Below are positions 33,023-40,320 of a DNA stretch of 40,320 nt, one piece after another. The notes below the pieces were generated by a model, which did no database searches, was not told where the DNA came from, and was given only the letters and a program-made list of their open reading frames with translations. Each line of letters begins with the position of its first letter. Position 1 is the stretch's first letter. The translations under genes and the position numbers were made by a program. This DNA comes from Oscillospiraceae bacterium Zagget6 (GTDB taxonomy: Bacteria > Bacillota > Clostridia > Oscillospirales > Oscillospiraceae): positions 1-40,320 of the forward strand of contig MSHH01000022.1 of assembly GCA_001941075.1 (NCBI GenBank), in the 5' to 3' direction.

Positions 33023-34324
33023 CTATCGAACGATGCCGTAAATCAACGTTTGGGGTGCGGGCTGCTCCTCCCCGATGGTCAGGGCGGAGAGCACCTGTTG
33101 CCCGGCGGCGTCCAGCGCGTCCGGCTGGTTGGTGTGCAGCCAGGCCAGCACGTCTCCCGTGGAGACGGCGTCGCCGGTCTTTTTCGCCAGCACGATGCCC
33201 GCCGCATGGTCGATGGGGTCGCCCTTTTTCACCCGTCCGGCCCCCAGCACCACTGACGCCTCGCCGATCTGTTTGGCGTCCATGTGGGTGATCCAGCCGG
33301 AGCGGTCAGCGTAAACCGGGCGGACGTGGGCCGCCTGGGGCAGCAGGGACAGGTCCCGCAGCACCGAGGAATCGCCGCCCTGGGCCTCCGCCCAGCGGCA
33401 GAGGGTATCAAAGGCCGCGCCGCTGGCGATGCAGTCCAGCACCCGCGCCTCCGCCTCTTCCCGACTCCAGCCGTGGCACAGGGAGAGCAGCGTGGCGGAC
33501 AGGGTTACGCACAGCGTTTTCAGGTCGCTGTCACCCTTCCCTTGCAGCAACTCCGCCGCCTCCCGAACCTCCAGGGCGTTGCCCACGGCGTGGCCCAGGG
33601 GCACGTCCATGTTGGTCAGCAGCGCCGCCGTGTTGCGGCCATGCCCCCGGCCCAGGGTCACCATCGTCTCGGCCAGCCGCCGCCCCTCGGCCTCGGTTTT
33701 CATGAACGCGCCGGAGCCAATTTTCACGTCTAACACGATGGATTTTGCCCCTGCCGCCAACTTTTTGGACATGATAGAGGAGGCGATGAGGGGCAGGCTG
33801 CCCACTGTTCCGGTGACGTCCCGCAGGGCGTAGAGTTTTTTGTCGGCGGGGCAGAGGTTGCCGGTCTGACCGATGACGGCCACGCCCACCTCCTCCACCA
33901 CCCGGAGAAATTCCTCTGCGGACAGCTCGGTGCGGAATCCGGGGATGGATTCCAGCTTGTCGATGGTGCCGCCGGTGTGTCCCAGCCCCCGGCCGGACAT
34001 TTTTGCCAGCCGTCCGCCCAGGGACGCCACCACCGGGGCCACGATGAGGGTGGTCTTGTCGCCCACGCCGCCGGTGGAGTGTTTGTCCACGGTCAGGGGA
34101 CCGAAGGCGGAAAGGTCCACCGTGTCGCCGCTGTGGAGCATGGCGTCGGTGAGGACGGCGGTCTCGTCGCCGTCCATCCCCCGCCAGCAGATAGCCATTG
34201 CCATGGCCGCCATCTGGTAGTCCGGGATGTCTCCATCGGTGTAGCCGCGGATCATCCAGCGGATCTCCGCCTCGGTCAGGGCCTGGCCCGCTTTTTTGGT
34301 TTCAATCAGGTCTGTCATGCGCAT
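33023..34324 (-). CDS. pdp: Pyrimidine-nucleoside phosphorylase
   Basis: Splits uridine, deoxyuridine or thymidine with phosphate into base and (deoxy)ribose-1-phosphate. 433 residues, full length. The signature SGRGLGHTGGTIDKLE is at about 110-125, and KHSTGGVGDKTTL (phosphate site) at 81-93. Firmicutes members usually take both uridine and thymidine. The ATG at 34324 follows GGGGGATG; an in-frame ATG two codons later is possible. The start is 160 bp from the permease upstream. Confidence 0.97.
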   Translation of the reverse strand: MRMTDLIETKKAGQALTEAEIRWMIRGYTDGDIPDYQMAAMAMAICWRGMDGDETAVLTDAMLHSGDTVDLSAFGPLTVDKHSTGGVGDKTTLIVAPVVASLGGRLAKMSGRGLGHTGGTIDKLESIPGFRTELSAEEFLRVVEEVGVAVIGQTGNLCPADKKLYALRDVTGTVGSLPLIASSIMSKKLAAGAKSIVLDVKIGSGAFMKTEAEGRRLAETMVTLGRGHGRNTAALLTNMDVPLGHAVGNALEVREAAELLQGKGDSDLKTLCVTLSATLLSLCHGWSREEAEARVLDCIASGAAFDTLCRWAEAQGGDSSVLRDLSLLPQAAHVRPVYADRSGWITHMDAKQIGEASVVLGAGRVKKGDPIDHAAGIVLAKKTGDAVSTGDVLAWLHTNQPDALDAAGQQVLSALTIGEEQPAPQTLIYGIVR

Positions 34325-34417
34325 GGCAGTTCATCCCCCTTTTGCCGCTGTTGATGCGAAATTTGTTGTAAGCCCCTGCGTTCAGCGGCAAACGCAGACT
34401 TTGTCATAACCCCGCGA

Positions 34418-34441
34418 CCCCGCGTCCGAGGGGACGCGGGG
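34418..34441 (-). terminator. GC-rich hairpin between permease gene and pdp
   Basis: Stem CCCCGCGTCC/GGGACGCGGGG with a small loop, but no T run, so it may slow rather than stop transcription. A second small hairpin CTGCG/CGCAG is at about 34376-34395. Confidence 0.5.
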
Positions 34442-34484
34442 CGCGATGGTGTTATGTGTCGTTTTGTGTAAAATTGTGCGAAAG

Positions 34485-35423
34485 TTACCGTTGTCCCTTG
34501 TCGTAGGGGATGCCTTCAGCCTTAGGCGCTCTGGAGTTCTTGGAGGTGAACGCCAGCACCACCAGGCAGATGATGTAGGGCAGCATGTTGTAGAGGTTGC
34601 CGGGCAGGTTCAGCGCCGCCAGGAAGTCGAACGCGGTGTACACGTTGGACAGGGCGCGGAGCATACCGAACAGCAGCGCCGCCAGAGCGATGTTGTGGGG
34701 TTTCCACTGGCCGAAGATCATAACGGCCAGGGCCAGGAAGCCGAAGCCCGCCACGCCGTTTTCAAACTTCCACTCGCTGACGCCGGCGGTGATGTAGACG
34801 ATACCGCCCAGGCCGCCCAGCATACCGGAGATGAGCACGCCGGCATAGCGCATTTTGTAGACGTTGATGCCCACAGAGTCCGCTGCCTGGGGATGCTCGC
34901 CGCAGGCCATCAGCCGCAGGCCGAACTGGGTCTTGTAGAGGATGAAGTAGGAGAGGATCAGCAGCACCAGCGCGATGAGCATGAACCAGTTGAACTCGAA
35001 CTTGCCGATGTAGACCACGAGGGCCTTCTTCTGGTTGACGTACTGGATGATGGAGGAGACGTTGTCCACGCTCTCCGCCGTGTTCATGGCCTTGACAAAG
35101 ACCGTGGCGGCGGCAGTGCCCAACAGGTTCATGGCGGTGCCCACCAGGGTCTGGTCCGCCTGGAAGTTGATGGCGGCCACAGCCAGCAGCAGGGAGTACA
35201 CTGTGCCAAGGGCCATGGAACAGATCACCACCAACAAAATCATCAGCGGGGCGGACAGGTTGGGCAGGAATTTCATCACCAGCGCGCCGCCCAGGGCGCC
35301 CATGACCATGATGCCCTCCAGACCGATGTTGACGATGCCGGAGTGTTCGGAGAAGCAGCCGCCCAGGGCCACCAGCATCAGGACCGACGCGAAGATAAGC
35401 GTATATTGCAGCAGCAGGATCAT
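34485..35423 (-). CDS. Nucleoside ABC transporter permease 2 (NupQ/YufQ-like)
   Basis: A 312-residue membrane protein with about eight to ten hydrophobic segments of the BPD_transp_2 family. Segments such as NIGLEGIMVMGALGGAL and GEHPQAADSVGINVYKMRY are typical of the second permease of nucleoside importers. It overlaps permease 1 by 4 bp (ATGA), so the two are coupled. It pairs with permease 1 to form the channel driven by the dual ATPase. Confidence 0.93.
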   Translation of the reverse strand: MILLLQYTLIFASVLMLVALGGCFSEHSGIVNIGLEGIMVMGALGGALVMKFLPNLSAPLMILLVVICSMALGTVYSLLLAVAAINFQADQTLVGTAMNLLGTAAATVFVKAMNTAESVDNVSSIIQYVNQKKALVVYIGKFEFNWFMLIALVLLILSYFILYKTQFGLRLMACGEHPQAADSVGINVYKMRYAGVLISGMLGGLGGIVYITAGVSEWKFENGVAGFGFLALAVMIFGQWKPHNIALAALLFGMLRALSNVYTAFDFLAALNLPGNLYNMLPYIICLVVLAFTSKNSRAPKAEGIPYDKGQR

Positions 35424-36565
35424 TGCTCAGCCCCTCCTTTCTCGTCCTTGGACGCTTCTTTTTCGGCCTTCTTTTCCGCTGAGCGGTCCAGCCACTTGTT
35501 CATGGCGTACTTGAAGAACAGCACGAAGCCGCAGACATAGATGATAATGGAGGAAATCAGGTCGGAGATCTGAGCGCAGTACATAGTCTTATCCACATAT
35601 GCGCCGCCGCTGGAGATGTGCTGGATGAAGAAGGAGGACAGGATGGAACCCAGAGGGCTCAGGCCGCCCAGGAAGGCCGCCGCGATGCCGTTGAAGCCCA
35701 TGTCCGGCACGGACGCCTGACTGCAAGACCACTGCTCGAAGCCGGTCAGGAAGTACAGGGCCGCGCCCATGCTCGCCAGCGCGCCGGCGATGGCCATGGT
35801 CATGACCAGGTTCTTCTTTTCCTGCATACCGCAGTACTTGGCGGCATTTTTGTTGTAACCGGTGGCCTTCAGCTCGTAGCCCATCTTGGTCTTTTCAAGA
35901 ACGACCCAGATGATGATGGCGATGATGATGGCCAGCGGGACGGCAATGGTGACATACTCATTGCCGTTGAACAGCTTGTCCAGCCCCAGAGTGGGCAGCA
36001 CTGCGCTGGGGTTGGTGCTGGCCAGAGGAAGGGTGTAGGGGCTGGTGGAATCCTTGACGCTGGTGAGCAGCGTGTTGACGGAGTAGAGGCTGATCCAGTT
36101 GAGCATGATGCAGGAGATGACCACGTTCACGTTGCGGTAAGCGTAGAGCAGACCGGAGATGGCGCCCAGGACCGCACCGGCGATGATGGCCGCGATGAGG
36201 CACACATACCAGGGCATGTTCAAGGCCAGAGCGAAGTACAGGCTGGCGCCTGCGCCGATGACGTACTGACCGGCGGCGCCGATGTTGAACAGGCCCGCTT
36301 TGTAGGCGAACAGCACCGACAGGCTGCACAGCAGCAGGGGCGCGGTCTTAGCCAAGGTGTTGCCCAGATACTTGAGCTGGGTGTCTGTGCGGGAGTAGGT
36401 CAAAAAGTTCTTGATGATGGTGGTGATGGCCTTATTCGCGCCGCTGGGTTCGATGATGAGCAGCACGATGTAGCCCACGATCAGGCCGATGAGGATGCAC
36501 AGCAGCGAGGCCAGCAGGGACTGTACCCCGGCGTTGCGCAGCAAAGATGTCTTTTCTTTTTTCAT
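35420..36565 (-). CDS. Nucleoside ABC transporter permease 1 (NupP/YufP-like)
   Basis: A 381-residue membrane protein of the same superfamily, with a longer N terminus and about ten hydrophobic segments. LFAYKAGLFNIGAAGQYVIGA and GFNGIAAAFLGGLSPLG are characteristic motifs. A charged C-terminal tail (SAEKKAEKEASKDEKGG) is cytoplasmic. It overlaps the ATPase gene by 4 bp (ATGA). Confidence 0.93.
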   Translation of the reverse strand: MKKEKTSLLRNAGVQSLLASLLCILIGLIVGYIVLLIIEPSGANKAITTIIKNFLTYSRTDTQLKYLGNTLAKTAPLLLCSLSVLFAYKAGLFNIGAAGQYVIGAGASLYFALALNMPWYVCLIAAIIAGAVLGAISGLLYAYRNVNVVISCIMLNWISLYSVNTLLTSVKDSTSPYTLPLASTNPSAVLPTLGLDKLFNGNEYVTIAVPLAIIIAIIIWVVLEKTKMGYELKATGYNKNAAKYCGMQEKKNLVMTMAIAGALASMGAALYFLTGFEQWSCSQASVPDMGFNGIAAAFLGGLSPLGSILSSFFIQHISSGGAYVDKTMYCAQISDLISSIIIYVCGFVLFFKYAMNKWLDRSAEKKAEKEASKDEKGGAEQ

Positions 36566-38103
36566 GCGCTTGTCGCCCCCCTCTTTGCGCCGGCCATGTA
36601 CAGGCCCATCTCTTCCACGGTGGTGGTCTTGGGGTTCAGCTCGCCGACAATCTCGCCCTCGTACATGACCAGGATGCGGTCAGACAGGGACATGACCTCG
36701 TCCAGCTCCAGGCTGACCAGCAGTACGCCCTTTCCGGCGTCCCGGGTGGCGACGATCTGCTTGTGGATGTACTCGATGGCGCCCACGTCCAGGCCGCGGG
36801 TGGGCTGGACCGCGATCAGCAGCTCGGGGTCCTTGTCGATCTCCCGGGCGATAATGGCTTTCTGCTGGTTGCCGCCGGACATGCTGCGGGCGATGGTGAT
36901 GGGACCCTGGCCGCTGCGCACGTCGTATTCGTCGATGAGCCGCTCGGCGTAGCTGCGGATGGCCCCCTGCTTCAGGAAGCCCGCCTTGCTGACGAACTCC
37001 GGCTCGAAGTACCGCTGGAGGACCATGTTGTACTCCAGGGAGTAGTCCAGCACCAGACCGTGCTTGTGCCGGTCCTCGGGAATGTGGCTCATGCCCATGG
37101 TGGAGCGTTTGCGGATGGGGGCGTGGGTGATGTCCTGCCCCTCCAGCTTGACGGTGCCGGAGCTGACCGGCTCCAGACCGGTCAGGCCGTAGACCAGCTC
37201 GGTCTGGCCGTTGCCGTCGATACCGGCGATGCAGACGATCTCGCCCGCATGGACCTGGAAGGAGACGTTCTTGACGGCGTTGTTGCTGTGGGCTTTGGAG
37301 GCAACGGTCAGGCCCTGCACGTCCAAAATCACGTCGCCGGGCTTGGCCTCGTCCTTCTGCACCACGAACTCCACGTCACGGCCCACCATCATGCGGGACA
37401 GCTCCTCCCGGGTGGTGTTGGCGATGTCGATGGTGCCGATGTACTTGCCCTTGCGCAGGACGGTGCAGCGGTCGGCCACCTCCATGATCTCGTTGAGCTT
37501 GTGCGAGATGAACAGGATGCTCTTGCCCTCGGCGGCCAGGTTGCGCATGATCTGCATCAGCTCTTCGATTTCCTGGGGCGTCAGCACCGCCGTCGGCTCG
37601 TCGAAGATGAGGATCTCGTTGTCCCGGTAGAGCATTTTCATGATCTCGGTGCGCTGCTGCATACCGACCGTGATGTCCTCGACCAGGGCGTCGGGGTCCA
37701 CCTTCAAGCCGTATTTGTCGGACAGGGCGATGATTTTCTTTCGCGCCTCGGCCTTTTGCAGTACGCCGCCCTTGGTGGTTGGCTCCACGCCCAAAATGAT
37801 GTTGTCCAATACGGAGAAACATTCCACCAGCTTAAAGTGCTGATGCACCATGCCGATGCCCAAATCGTTGGCGTCGTTGGGGTCCTTGATCTGGACCTCC
37901 TTGCCGTCCTTTTTGATAATGCCTTCCTCCGCCTGGTACAAGCCGAACAGGACGCTCATCAGGGTGGATTTCCCCGCGCCGTTTTCGCCAAGCAGCGCGT
38001 GGATCTCGCCCTTTCTCAGCTGGAGCGTGATGTCATCGTTGGCGATGATGCCCGGAAAACGCTTGGTGATGTGGAGCATTTCAATGGCATATGGCTGTTC
38101 CAA
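36562..38103 (-). CDS. Nucleoside ABC transporter ATP-binding protein (NupO/YufO-like)
   Basis: A 513-residue protein with two fused ABC domains. Domain 1 has Walker A GENGAGKST at 39-47 and Walker B LIFDEPTAVLTPQE. Domain 2 has the degenerate P-loop GIDGNGQTELVYGL and an intact signature SMSGGNQQK. This asymmetry is normal for the sugar/nucleoside class. The start codon is TTG (38103), placed 9 bp after GGGAGG; the only other nearby start would truncate the protein. It has its own promoter, separate from the lipoprotein gene. Confidence 0.95.
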   Translation of the reverse strand: MEQPYAIEMLHITKRFPGIIANDDITLQLRKGEIHALLGENGAGKSTLMSVLFGLYQAEEGIIKKDGKEVQIKDPNDANDLGIGMVHQHFKLVECFSVLDNIILGVEPTTKGGVLQKAEARKKIIALSDKYGLKVDPDALVEDITVGMQQRTEIMKMLYRDNEILIFDEPTAVLTPQEIEELMQIMRNLAAEGKSILFISHKLNEIMEVADRCTVLRKGKYIGTIDIANTTREELSRMMVGRDVEFVVQKDEAKPGDVILDVQGLTVASKAHSNNAVKNVSFQVHAGEIVCIAGIDGNGQTELVYGLTGLEPVSSGTVKLEGQDITHAPIRKRSTMGMSHIPEDRHKHGLVLDYSLEYNMVLQRYFEPEFVSKAGFLKQGAIRSYAERLIDEYDVRSGQGPITIARSMSGGNQQKAIIAREIDKDPELLIAVQPTRGLDVGAIEYIHKQIVATRDAGKGVLLVSLELDEVMSLSDRILVMYEGEIVGELNPKTTTVEEMGLYMAGAKRGATSA

Positions 38104-38160
38104 AGCTTTCGACCTCCCTCTTTCTATAATGTTCGGGTTATAGCCCGACTGTTGAATCTA

Positions 38161-38207
38161 AGTATACTATAACTCACTCGCTTTTTCAAACAAATTTGAC
38201 AAATTTG
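38161..38207 (-). promoter_or_regulatory. Promoter and candidate operator of the ABC transporter genes
   Basis: TTGAAA (38184-38189), 17-bp spacer, TATACT (38161-38166) on the minus strand. Immediately upstream of the -35, a perfect 17-bp inverted repeat, CAAATTT-GAC-AAATTTG (38191-38207), looks like an activator or repressor site. A hairpin with CGGGC/CCCGA arms (about 38131-38149) lies in the leader. Confidence 0.75.
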
Positions 38208-38277
38208 CTGAAAGAAATATTGCTGTTATTGGGTTATCCAATTTACAGGGCTACGAAATGCGCTCTGCCGCGCAAAA

Positions 38278-38310
38278 CAGAAAAAAGAGACAGGGGCGAA
38301 AGCGCCCCTG
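38278..38310 (-). terminator. Intrinsic terminator after the lipoprotein gene
   Basis: Minus-strand stem CAGGGGCG/CGCCCCTG (38291-38310) with a tight loop, followed by TCTCTTTTTTC. It separates the lipoprotein transcript from the ATPase and permease genes. Confidence 0.88.
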
Positions 38311-38327
38311 CCTCGGGTAAATTGTGA

Positions 38328-39503
38328 TTACTTGACGTTGCCGTAGTAGTTGACGGCGATGGAGACCTCAGGCTCGGTGGTGGTGTCGTTGGAGACGGTG
38401 ATGGTGCCGTCATACATATCAGCAACCAGGGCCGCATAGTCGTCCTCGGTGAAGCTGTCGGACCACTGAGTGGAGGCGGTGGGGAGCTGGACATAGTTGG
38501 CTTCCACGTCGTCGCCGGAGACCAGGCCCAGAGTGGCGATCTGGCCGCCGTACTCGGCGAAGTTGCCAGCCACGACCTCATCCAGCATATCCTTAACGGT
38601 GGTGGCCAGGCCCTTCATGGCGGAGGTAACGGTCATGCCCTCGCCATAGGTGCCGTCGATCAGATCGGCCTGGTCGGTGTCCACGCCGATGACCTTGCCG
38701 TCCACCTTGGCGGCGGACTCACAGGCGGAGGTGTAGATGGAGCCGCCGCAGGCAAAGACCACTTCGACGCCCAGGTTCTGATACCAGCTGTCCATGTAAG
38801 CGGTGATGTCGGAGTCGCCGGAGAACTGGTTGCCGTAGACATACTCGACGGTCACGTCGGTGCCCAGCTCGGCAGCGGCGGCGTCAGCGCCCAGCACGAA
38901 GCCGTAGCCATAGCGGATAACAGCGGGGACAGCCATGCCGCCCAGGAAGCCCAGATGGGTGTAGCCCAGCTTGACAGCGGCGACACCGGCCATGTAACCG
39001 GCCAGCTCTTCCTGGTAAACAGCGCAGTAGACGTTGGAGGGCAGCTCATAACCTTCGCTGAAGTCGCTGGAGCTAACGTCCAGGGCGATGAAGGTGATGT
39101 CGGAATAGTCCTCAGCGGTGGCTTCGATGGTGGGGGCGAAAGCGTAGCCGGGCATCACGACCACGTTGTAACCCTCGTCAACGGCCTTCTCGACCATGGC
39201 GACACGGTCAGCGTCGGAGTCGGAGTCGGGCTTGTAGTAGATGAAGTCCAGGCCGTTGTCGGTGCAGTACTCCTTGCAGGCCTCATAGGTGGTCTGGTTG
39301 AAGGACTGGTCGGTGATGTCGCCGTAATCGGTGATCATGGCAACACGGTAGTCGGTGTTGGTGGCGGTGGCGTCGTCGGCGTCGTCCGCAGCGGCGCTGG
39401 TGTCACCGGTGGTGTCGGCGTCAGAGCTGCTGGAGCTGCTGCCGCAGGCGGCCAGGGAGAACACCATAGCCATGGCCATAAACAGCGCGATGAGCTTTTT
39501 CAT
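38328..39503 (-). CDS. BMP-family substrate-binding lipoprotein (nucleoside importer)
   Basis: A 391-residue extracellular lipoprotein of the Bmp/PnrA/Med family. The signal peptide ends in lipobox LAAC with Cys20, followed by a Ser/Asp-rich spacer (about 21-52). The ligand fold starts at about 53 with YRVAMITDYGDITDQSFNQTTYEA; GLDFIYYKPDSDSDADR and VVMPGYAFAPT are family features. PnrA-type members bind purine nucleosides, but the neighbouring pyrimidine enzymes argue for uridine, thymidine or broad specificity. It has a strong AGGAGG site and its own promoter and terminator, fitting the usual excess of binding protein over transporter. Confidence 0.93.
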   Translation of the reverse strand: MKKLIALFMAMAMVFSLAACGSSSSSSDADTTGDTSAAADDADDATATNTDYRVAMITDYGDITDQSFNQTTYEACKEYCTDNGLDFIYYKPDSDSDADRVAMVEKAVDEGYNVVVMPGYAFAPTIEATAEDYSDITFIALDVSSSDFSEGYELPSNVYCAVYQEELAGYMAGVAAVKLGYTHLGFLGGMAVPAVIRYGYGFVLGADAAAAELGTDVTVEYVYGNQFSGDSDITAYMDSWYQNLGVEVVFACGGSIYTSACESAAKVDGKVIGVDTDQADLIDGTYGEGMTVTSAMKGLATTVKDMLDEVVAGNFAEYGGQIATLGLVSGDDVEANYVQLPTASTQWSDSFTEDDYAALVADMYDGTITVSNDTTTEPEVSIAVNYYGNVK

Positions 39504-39569
39504 GTTTTTTCCTCCTAAGTAGTATTTTTGATTTGGCGGAACCGCCCTTCACAGCCGGTTCCACCTCTC

Positions 39570-39597
39570 ATTTTACACGCTTTTCACGGAAAAGCAA
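39570..39597 (-). promoter_or_regulatory. Promoter of the lipoprotein gene with internal inverted repeat
   Basis: TTGCTT (39592-39597), 16-bp spacer, TAAAAT (39570-39575). A perfect 17-bp inverted repeat, GCTTTTC-ACG-GAAAAGC (39579-39595), covers the spacer, a good place for a repressor. A leader hairpin GGAACCG/CGGTTCC lies at 39538-39562. Confidence 0.65.
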
Positions 39598-39672
39598 CAA
39601 AAAGTTTGGTCGATTTCAGATTTTTTCCGGTTCGTCCTCCGCCAGAAAACGACAGTTGCAGGAATCTGACCG

Positions 39673-40257
39673 TCAGCGGGCCTTTTTGTGTTCGCTGATG
39701 AAAATTTTCCAGCATTTATGACACATGGCGATGTACCGCTCGTTGCCGCCCAGCTCCACCTGTTGGCCTTCGGTGATGATATAGCCCTGGTCGTCCAGCC
39801 GGGCATTCACCGTGGCCTTGGCCCCGCAGTGGCAGATGGTCTTGATTTCCGTGATGGAGTCCGCCAGCTCGAACAGGCGGCGGCTGCCGGGGAACAGCCG
39901 GGTCTGGAAGTCAGTCCGCAGGCCAAAGCATAGCACCGGCAGATCCTCCAGGTCCACCAGCTCCCGGAGCTGGTCGATTTGGTTTTCCGTCAGGAACTGA
40001 CACTCGTCCACGATGATGACGTCCACCGGGGCGTGGTCCCGGTGCAGGGCCAGGATGTCGTCCTCCGGGGAGACGGTCTCCGCCTGGGCGCTGAGGCCCA
40101 CCCGGGACTGGACGGCGGTGACGTCGTCCCGCACGTCCGCCGCCGGTTTCAGCAGCAGAACGCGCATCCCCCGCTCTTCGTAGTTGTACTTGGTGATGAG
40201 GGCCGTGGCAGTTTTGGAGCTGCCCATGGCCCCGTACTTGAAATACAGCTTTGCCAA
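39673..40257 (-). CDS. tdk: Thymidine kinase (type II)
   Basis: Phosphorylates thymidine and deoxyuridine. 194 residues. P-loop GAMGSSKT at 9-16, catalytic Glu85 in VDECQF, and a zinc-binding set C142, C144, C179 and C182, typical of type II enzymes. The start codon is TTG (40257) with AGGAGG 7 bp upstream; the alternative ATG further inside would cut into the P-loop region. It is most upstream in the salvage block; nothing can be assigned in 40258-40320 apart from its ribosome-binding site. Confidence 0.97.
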   Translation of the reverse strand: MAKLYFKYGAMGSSKTATALITKYNYEERGMRVLLLKPAADVRDDVTAVQSRVGLSAQAETVSPEDDILALHRDHAPVDVIIVDECQFLTENQIDQLRELVDLEDLPVLCFGLRTDFQTRLFPGSRRLFELADSITEIKTICHCGAKATVNARLDDQGYIITEGQQVELGGNERYIAMCHKCWKIFISEHKKAR

Positions 40258-40320
40258 GTAAAATCCTCCTTAAAGCCTCTCTCAAAGTCTTTACAATCTA
40301 TCTGCCACGACCCGCGCCAC

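Noticed and set aside
36547..38172. 541-residue open frame opposite the ABC ATPase gene
   Set aside because: Antisense shadow of a clear ABC protein; composition (His, Gln, Val, Leu, Gly) is typical of reverse reading.

Overview
The window looks like a GC-rich chromosome segment of a Gram-positive gut Clostridia, most likely of the Oscillospiraceae (Flavonifractor/Oscillibacter-like). This assignment is inferred from gene families, sigma-A promoters with 16-17 bp spacers, a SAM-I riboswitch, a T-box leader, the fab gene order and strong SD sites. No rRNA, tRNA, prophage, insertion sequence or CRISPR array was seen. Almost all of it is core metabolism.

Layout: (1) 1-9.6 kb: mfd; a convergent secreted lysozyme with a fibronectin-type domain; a TtcA-like tRNA thiolase; a D,D-carboxypeptidase; a DUF975 membrane protein. 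(2) 9.6-13.6 kb: the rpsF-ssb-rpsR operon, a slipin/NfeD pair and an RlmL/YpsC-type RNA methyltransferase. (3) 13.7-20.9 kb: a full tryptophan pathway on the minus strand (trpE, trpGD fusion, trpC, trpF, trpB, trpA) behind a T-box leader whose candidate specifier is UGG. The operon is punctuated by an internal promoter before trpF and a terminator after it. (4) 21-27.4 kb: a type II fatty-acid cluster on the minus strand (acpP, fabD, fabG, fabF, an accB-like gene, fabZ), followed by an auxin-efflux-type carrier. (5) 27.6-31.6 kb, plus strand: SAM-I riboswitch and metK, then pdxS-pdxT (PLP synthase) and an ECF-type vitamin transporter S component. (6) 31.6-40.3 kb, minus strand: a pyrimidine (deoxy)nucleoside salvage block of tdk, a BMP-type lipoprotein, an ABC ATPase, two permeases, pdp, udk and deoC. 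Imported nucleosides could be phosphorylated by Tdk or Udk, or split by Pdp, with DeoC taking deoxyribose-5-phosphate to acetaldehyde and glyceraldehyde-3-phosphate.

The most unusual signal is in the gaps. Several intergenic regions carry short arrays with a period of exactly 7 bp. Each array has five conserved and two variable bases per unit, in three types (NNGCAAT, YNTTAGC, NYTAGTG). Four arrays overlap the stop codon of the gene they follow (trpA, the AEC carrier, fabG, pdxT) and a fifth starts 10 bp after the fabF stop. A second, unrelated family of 60-100 bp palindromic intergenic elements appears about four times. Other notable points are an AccB-like protein with no biotinyl domain in the accB slot, a trpG-trpD fusion that keeps the internal ribosome-binding site and ATG of trpD, and 17-bp perfect inverted repeats (7-3-7) at both promoters of the nucleoside transporter block.
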